NCBI RefSeq assembly: GCF_014202755.1
Contig: NZ_JACHHK010000008.1
Location: 1-64,000 of the forward strand
DNA length: 64,000 bases
Source: Catenisphaera adipataccumulans
Lineage (GTDB): Bacteria > Bacillota_I > Bacilli_A > Erysipelotrichales > Erysipelotrichaceae
Direction: 5' to 3'
The notes beneath the pieces were generated by a model that was given only the letters and a program-made list of their open reading frames with translations, was not told the origin of the DNA and searched no databases. Position 1 is the stretch's first letter. Every line of letters starts with the position of its first letter. A program made the position numbers and the translations under genes. Shown piece after piece: positions 59,101 through 64,000 of this stretch.

Positions 59101-59126
59101 AAAGCGGAAAATTTAACTTCCGCTTT
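59101..59126 (-). terminator. Terminator of the ABC exporter operon
   Basis: AAGCGGAA/TTCCGCTT hairpin followed by eight T on the minus strand. Confidence 0.88.
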
Positions 59127-61263
59127 ACATAGAAAACTGCGAATTGTACAAATCGGCATAAAAACCGTTCTGTTTCATCAGTTCTTCATGATTTCCCTGC
59201 TCAATGATATCGCCGTGATTCATGACCAAGATCAAATCCGCGTTCCGAATCGTTGACAGCCGGTGTGCAATGATAAACGAGGTCTTATCTGCAGCCAGGC
59301 GGTCCATCGCTTTCTGTACCAGTTCTTCGGTCCGCGTATCCACATTGGACGTTGCTTCATCCAGAATCAAAAACGGCGTTTCTTCCATCATACCGCGGGC
59401 AATGGTCAGCAGCTGTTTCTGCCCGACTGAGACAGAATTTTCATCGCTCAGCTCTGTATCCAGCCCATTGGGCAGCGAGTGAATGAAGTGGCTCAGTCCG
59501 ATCGTATCACAGATCTGCCAAATTTTTTCATCGCTGACATTTTCATGATTGAAAGCAATGTTTTCACGGACCGTTCCGCGCAGCAGCCAGGTATCCTGCA
59601 GGACCATGGTAAACAGTTCATGCACGTTCTCCCGGGTCAGATCTTTCGTCGAATGACCATCGATGCGGATATCACCGTCCTGCAGCGGATAGAACTTCAT
59701 CAACAAATTGACCATGGCCGTTTTACCGGCACCGGTCGGTCCGACGATGGCAATTTTCTGCCCCGGTTCCACATGGGCATTGAAATCATGAATGACGATT
59801 TTCTCCGGATCGTAACCAAAGCGGACATGATCGAAATCCACAACGCCTTTCACCTCTTCTTTCGGCAGCGTTATTGTCGCTGTTTCCGCGGCCATCTCCG
59901 GCTCATCCAACAATTTGAAGACACGCTCTGCCGCGGCAGCTGAAGACTGCAGGGAGGTAAACGCCTGTGCCAGCTGGCTCAACGGATTGGTAAACAGCCG
60001 GACATACATGATAAAGGAAATGATGACGCCGAACGTGATCACATCGTCCATCGTCAGCATAGCACCGACAATGCAGACTGCGGCATAACTGAAGTTGCCG
60101 ACAAAGGTCATGATATTCGGCATCAAACCAGAAAAGAATTGGCTGTAGCGATTGGCGGTATAGACATCGCGATTGTACATATCAAAGCGCTGATCAGCAT
60201 GACCCATGGCATGATAAGACTTCAGGACCGGGATGCCGGCATAGACTTCTTCCACATGACCGTTTAATTTACCTAAGGCACTTTGACGGCGGCGGAAATA
60301 TTTCTGTGACCGATTCATGATCACAATGATCAGCACAAAGCCGAGCAGACTGGACAGCACCGCCGTATTGGCCATGGTGACATTGGTCACATACATCATG
60401 ATCAGCGAACCGACTAACAAGGTGACCGAGCTGACCAGCATGCCTAACGACTGATTCAATGTCTGGGCAATGGTATCGACATCATTTGTGACCAACGACA
60501 GGATATCGCCAGTCTGGCTGCGGTCGAAATAAGCCAGCGGCAGACAATTGATCTTGCGGTCGATGCGGCTGCGCAGCGAACGGGAAAAACGGTTCGATAC
60601 CACGGCCATGATCCGTCCCTGCAGATACATCAGCACCGCACTGGCCAGATAGATAACGGCCAGGATCTGGGCCATGTGTTTGATGGCATCCATGTCCATA
60701 TGCGGACGGACCACTGTCTGGACGGAAGACGGCATCTGGTCGATCTTCTTATACAGCTGTTTGGCCGATGGGTCCTTGCCGATGGTCGTGCTGATTTTCA
60801 AGAATTTGATCTGATCTGCCGTCGAGATCTTCTGATTTTGTACAGTGATCGTCGGCAGCAGCGTTTCTTTTTCATGATCGGACAAGGTGTCCAGCTGCTC
60901 GATCATTGCCGATCGATCGGATGTGTCCGAAAAAGCCGCCATGACTTCCTGTTTTTCCTGTATGGTCAGCGCATCCGATGTCATCACCGTCTGTAAGCGC
61001 TCCTGACTCATGTTTTTCTGAATTTTCGTGGAAATTTCCTTTAAGCCGTCAGCATCAACGACCAAGCCGTCAGAGATTTCATCCGTCAGATCGGACAGTC
61101 GGCTTGGGGCTGAGATCGACAGCACCGAGCTGGCAATCGCAAAACAAATTGCTGCTGCCAATAAAATATAGTAGGTATTCAATTCTTTGAATAAACGGCC
61201 GATCGATCCCTTAAAATCGGAGGATCTCGCATCGGTATTTGGTCTTCTATGCATGGCTGGCAT
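59125..61263 (-). CDS. ABC exporter half-transporter B (consensus ATPase site)
   Basis: The 712-residue protein has a type IV exporter membrane domain and a nucleotide-binding domain with Walker A GPTGAGKTAM, Walker B FLILDEATSNVD with catalytic Glu, and a normal H-loop IIAHRLST. The signature is altered to SVSVGQKQ. Between helices 1 and 2 lies a long extracytoplasmic insertion of about 140 residues, as in BmrD/LmrD-like proteins. I chose the ATG at 61263 with GGAGG nine bases upstream. It overlaps the partner gene by 17 bases. Confidence 0.93.
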   Translation of the reverse strand: MPAMHRRPNTDARSSDFKGSIGRLFKELNTYYILLAAAICFAIASSVLSISAPSRLSDLTDEISDGLVVDADGLKEISTKIQKNMSQERLQTVMTSDALTIQEKQEVMAAFSDTSDRSAMIEQLDTLSDHEKETLLPTITVQNQKISTADQIKFLKISTTIGKDPSAKQLYKKIDQMPSSVQTVVRPHMDMDAIKHMAQILAVIYLASAVLMYLQGRIMAVVSNRFSRSLRSRIDRKINCLPLAYFDRSQTGDILSLVTNDVDTIAQTLNQSLGMLVSSVTLLVGSLIMMYVTNVTMANTAVLSSLLGFVLIIVIMNRSQKYFRRRQSALGKLNGHVEEVYAGIPVLKSYHAMGHADQRFDMYNRDVYTANRYSQFFSGLMPNIMTFVGNFSYAAVCIVGAMLTMDDVITFGVIISFIMYVRLFTNPLSQLAQAFTSLQSSAAAAERVFKLLDEPEMAAETATITLPKEEVKGVVDFDHVRFGYDPEKIVIHDFNAHVEPGQKIAIVGPTGAGKTAMVNLLMKFYPLQDGDIRIDGHSTKDLTRENVHELFTMVLQDTWLLRGTVRENIAFNHENVSDEKIWQICDTIGLSHFIHSLPNGLDTELSDENSVSVGQKQLLTIARGMMEETPFLILDEATSNVDTRTEELVQKAMDRLAADKTSFIIAHRLSTIRNADLILVMNHGDIIEQGNHEELMKQNGFYADLYNSQFSM

Positions 61264-63004
61264 GTTCCAATTCCTCCTTTGACAATTGGGACAGAGCGAT
61301 TTCCCGATAGACATCGCACGTTTCCATTAATTCTTTGTGCGTGCCGATACCGACACATTCTCCTTGTTCCAAAACAACGATCTGATCGGCATTCAGGACC
61401 GTACCGATGCGCTGTGCTACGATCAATACCGTTGCCGAACTGCAGTTTTCTTTCAGTGCTCTGCGCAGAGCAGCATCTGTCTGATAATCCAAAGCAGAAA
61501 AGGAATCATCGAAAACATAGATCTCTGGATCTTTTGCGACCGCCCGTGCAATGGCCAGACGCTGTTTCTGGCCGCCGGAGAAATTTGCGCCGCGTTGTGC
61601 GACCGGCGTGTCCAGACCGGATTTACGGGCGACAAAATCATCGGCTTGGGCGATCTTGAGCGCTCTTTGTATTTGTTCGTCGGAACAAGGTTTTTCACCG
61701 ATCGCAATGTTCTCCCGGATGGTGCCGTTAAACAGCATCGATTTCTGGAATACATAGCCGATCTTATCATAGAGCGCATTCTGCCGATACGAGCGGACAT
61801 CAACGCCGTCAACCAGGACCTGGCCTTCCGTAACATCGTAAAAACGCGGGATCAGCTGGATCAGCGTGCTTTTGCCAGAACCAGTGGAGCCGACAAACGC
61901 AAATGTCTGGCCTTTTTTGATCTTAAAACTAATATTTTTCAGAATTGGTTCCTCCGCGCCTGGATAACGGAAGGTGACATTTTTGAATTCTACGGTCCCC
62001 TTTTCATCGGTTTCCCCGTCAAAGTCGTCTTCCTGGATGCTAAGCGGCATATCGATCACTTCCTTGATCCGGGCAGCGGATACCTGCGCACGCGGCATCA
62101 TCATGAAAACCGCCGCAAGCATCAAAAATGCGAAAATGATCTGCAGCGCATAACTCGAGAACACGACCATATCGCCGAATAAAGACAGCTTATCCGCCAT
62201 CATGGCCGACTGGATCAAGTTTGCACCGATCAAATAAATTCCTAAGGTCAGAAAATACATGACCAGATACATGATGGGCTGCAGCGTGGCCAGCGCTTTC
62301 TGGGTAAACATCTGCACATTGGTCACATCTTCGTTTGAATGTTCAAACTTCTTTTCCTGATACGCTTCGGCATTGAAGGCCCGGATCACACGCAGGCCGA
62401 TCAGGTTTTCGCGGGTATTTTGATTCAGCGCATCGGTCAGTTTCTGGATGATCTTGAATTTAGGCACAACAAATTTCATCAGGATGATGATGACCGCCAG
62501 TAAGATCACGACTGCCAATCCGGTCAATGCGGACCATTCCCAGCTTTTATTCCAGATTTTCGTGACCGCCCAGATCGCGGTCACCGGCGCAAGCATCATC
62601 AGCTGCATGCCCATGGACAAAAACAGCTGGATCTGTGTAATGTCATTGGTCGAACGCGTCAGCAGGCTGCTTTCCGAAAAGTGATTCATTTCAGCCATGC
62701 CGAATTTTGTGATGTGTTCATACAACTGTCTGCGGACCCGGTACGTCAACGTTGCCGAGAGCTTGGTCACGATGTAGCTGGAAATGACTGCCATCATCAA
62801 GGCTGCAAATGCACATTTGATCATCTCCCAGCCATTGGCACGAATATCGGCCATCCGGCTGCCTTCCGTTTCCACCAACTGCGTGATTTCCGACATATAA
62901 TCAGGTAACTTTAAATTAAAATAGACCTGAAAGAACACAAAAACCAAGGCTGCCAGCAGCCAGAAATATTCCTTCGGCCGGTAATATCGAAACAACTGTC
63001 GCAT
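61247..63004 (-). CDS. ABC exporter half-transporter A (degenerate ATPase site)
   Basis: The 585-residue partner has six membrane helices and a nucleotide-binding domain with Walker A GSTGSGKST and a canonical signature FSGGQKQR. Walker B reads YVFDDSFSALD with Asp instead of the catalytic Glu, and the H-loop reads VAQRIGT with Gln for His. These changes mark the degenerate site of heterodimeric multidrug exporters such as BmrCD or TM287/288. AAAGGAA precedes the ATG at 63004. Cargo unknown; drugs or lipids are typical. Confidence 0.93.
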   Translation of the reverse strand: MRQLFRYYRPKEYFWLLAALVFVFFQVYFNLKLPDYMSEITQLVETEGSRMADIRANGWEMIKCAFAALMMAVISSYIVTKLSATLTYRVRRQLYEHITKFGMAEMNHFSESSLLTRSTNDITQIQLFLSMGMQLMMLAPVTAIWAVTKIWNKSWEWSALTGLAVVILLAVIIILMKFVVPKFKIIQKLTDALNQNTRENLIGLRVIRAFNAEAYQEKKFEHSNEDVTNVQMFTQKALATLQPIMYLVMYFLTLGIYLIGANLIQSAMMADKLSLFGDMVVFSSYALQIIFAFLMLAAVFMMMPRAQVSAARIKEVIDMPLSIQEDDFDGETDEKGTVEFKNVTFRYPGAEEPILKNISFKIKKGQTFAFVGSTGSGKSTLIQLIPRFYDVTEGQVLVDGVDVRSYRQNALYDKIGYVFQKSMLFNGTIRENIAIGEKPCSDEQIQRALKIAQADDFVARKSGLDTPVAQRGANFSGGQKQRLAIARAVAKDPEIYVFDDSFSALDYQTDAALRRALKENCSSATVLIVAQRIGTVLNADQIVVLEQGECVGIGTHKELMETCDVYREIALSQLSKEELEHASHA

Positions 63005-63072
63005 AAAAAGTTCCTTTCCAAAAATAATCGTTGCCTTGATTGTACCCAAACAGGTATCCTTACGCAATAAAA

Positions 63073-63099
63073 AAGCCCCATTTTCAGTTAATGAGACTT
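63073..63099 (-). terminator. Terminator of the SDR gene
   Basis: AAGTCTCATT/AATGGGGCTT (with G-U pairs) followed by TTTTATT on the minus strand. It overlaps the 3' end of the SDR gene. Confidence 0.75.
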
Positions 63100-63975
63100 C
63101 TCTAACTTCGTTTGTTTGTGGATCAATGATTTCTGCCAGACAGAACTCAGCACCGCCCGAAGCTTGACCGGCAGACAGCGGAAGAAAACCATACCGGCTT
63201 TCAGCGTCCCGGACGGCACGATGACCAGCTGTCCTTTCTGCATGCCTTCAAATCCGGCCAGTGCGACATCGTACGGATCCGCCGCAAAGTGACTGTCCGC
63301 CTTGCCGGCCCTTCTCGCCCATTGGGTCTTGGTCGGTCCCGGACACAGGGCGGAAACCGAAACACCCGTTCCGAACAGTTCCCCGTACATGGTCTCGCTC
63401 AGGCGCAGTTCAAACGCTTTGGACGGGCCGTAGACATTGAACTGCGGATCCGGTCCGAAAGCACCGATGGAAGAAACGTTCAAAATACGGCCGCTGCCGC
63501 GCTTGACCATATCCTGTCCGAACAAGCGGCATAAGCGGGTCACGCTGCCGACATTCAGTTCCAGCAGCCGGTCCATTGCAGCTGGATCGGTATCGGTCGT
63601 CGTACCGTGCAGACCGGCCCCCGCATTGTTGACGAGCTGATCGATGACCAGACCTTTTTCCTTGACAGCATCATACAGCTGTTCTGCCCCGTACGCGTCG
63701 GACAAGTCCGCAGGGATGACCCAGGTTTGTATGCCGGATCCTTGTTCCAGTTCATAAGCCAAGGCATCGAGCTTATCTTGATTGCGGGCCGTCAAAACGA
63801 TATCAAAGCCATGCTGCGCAAAGATCCGCGCAAATTCGGTTCCCAATCCGCTGGAAGCGCCGGTGATCAGAACCGTCTTTCTGCGGTGATCGGGCTGCTT
63901 TCGGGTCCGGGAATAAAGATAACAGCCGGCAGCCGTGAGAGCTGCGGCCCCGATGATCAAAGTTGATTTTTTCAT
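63088..63975 (-). CDS. Membrane-anchored short-chain dehydrogenase/reductase
   Basis: The 295-residue protein has an N-terminal hydrophobic helix (STLIIGAAALTAAGCYL) followed by an SDR Rossmann domain with TGASSGLG near 40, NNAGAG, catalytic Ser (NVSSIG) and YxxxK (YGPSK). It is of the DltE/YqjQ-like classical type and uses NAD(P)H on an unknown carbonyl or alcohol. I chose the ATG at 63975 with AAGGA upstream; an ATG at 63984 is in frame. The promoter lies at or past the window edge. Confidence 0.88.
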   Translation of the reverse strand: MKKSTLIIGAAALTAAGCYLYSRTRKQPDHRRKTVLITGASSGLGTEFARIFAQHGFDIVLTARNQDKLDALAYELEQGSGIQTWVIPADLSDAYGAEQLYDAVKEKGLVIDQLVNNAGAGLHGTTTDTDPAAMDRLLELNVGSVTRLCRLFGQDMVKRGSGRILNVSSIGAFGPDPQFNVYGPSKAFELRLSETMYGELFGTGVSVSALCPGPTKTQWARRAGKADSHFAADPYDVALAGFEGMQKGQLVIVPSGTLKAGMVFFRCLPVKLRAVLSSVWQKSLIHKQTKLEKSH

Positions 63976-64000
63976 AGTCTTCATCCTTATAATTGTTTTC

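Noticed and set aside
61337-62182. 281-codon plus-strand frame inside ABC subunit A
   Set aside because: It is antisense to conserved Walker and signature motifs and has no promoter or ribosome binding site of its own.

Overview
The window is chromosomal DNA of a low-to-mid GC, single-membrane Firmicute. The supporting marks are EzrA, DnaB/DnaI helicase loading, the CdaA-CdaR-GlmM cluster, a Thr T-box, HrcA-type CIRCE elements, an rpsD leader, mannitol-type PTS proteins and choline-binding-like cell wall repeats. The mix (TGS-less ThrRS, FeoAB, a wall-repeat NlpC/P60 enzyme) fits an Erysipelotrichia-like gut Firmicute, but that placement is inference. Nearly all genes are on the minus strand. 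The left edge carries an rRNA-type promoter and boxA that point leftwards out of the window, so an rRNA operon probably begins just beyond base 1.

Layout. 0.2-5.4 kb: an AAC(3)-like acetyltransferase, a CPBP protease, an MBL-fold hydrolase with a membrane protein, and an FAD oxidoreductase with a beta-rich N-terminal domain. 5.5-16.1 kb: RNA and envelope housekeeping (rlmA-rlmD, ezrA-cysteine desulfurase-thiI, a short EzrA-like protein, rpsD with a structured leader, ssb, paired M16 proteins). 16.2-23.4 kb: a secreted wall-binding NlpC/P60 enzyme with a Thr-rich linker, trmL-rdgB, groES-groEL under tandem CIRCE-like sites, and thrS under a T-box. 23.4-28.3 kb: metals, with an HMA-less P1B ATPase plus a separate HMA chaperone under an ArsR-type operator, feoAB, and an SmtB-like regulator. 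28.3-38.5 kb: yaaA, a gene string HAD-cdaA-cdaR-glmM-response regulator-kinase, a cryptic transcription unit, a LytTR regulator, murA and fba. 38.6-47.3 kb: polA-mutM-coaE-dnaB-dnaI, radC-mreC-mreD and a thioredoxin-like lipoprotein. 47.4-51.9 kb: a sugar locus (DeoC aldolase, Gfo/Idh dehydrogenase, mannitol-type PTS, DeoR regulator). 52.1-56.3 kb: a decayed gene, tRNAs His, Gly, Asp and Ser, an AT-rich SNF2 helicase, and tRNA-Trp. 56.4-64 kb: cysK, pyk, a heterodimeric ABC exporter and a membrane-anchored SDR.

The most unusual signals are these. (i) Several genes have a good -10 box exactly 6-8 bases before the ATG and no ribosome binding site (rlmA, the SmtB-like regulator, the LytTR regulator, the thioredoxin lipoprotein, perhaps the AAC(3)-like gene), which suggests regular use of leaderless mRNA. 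(ii) A HAD protein lacking the nucleophilic Asp heads the c-di-AMP synthase gene string, and a two-component system closes it. (iii) A promoter-to-terminator unit at 34.98-35.48 kb holds no recognisable gene. (iv) An SNF2 helicase with a HhH segment and a 44-residue tandem duplication interrupts a tRNA array. (v) A DeoC/Gfo-Idh/PTS locus suggests an undescribed deoxy-alditol pathway. All promoter and operator calls were made by eye.
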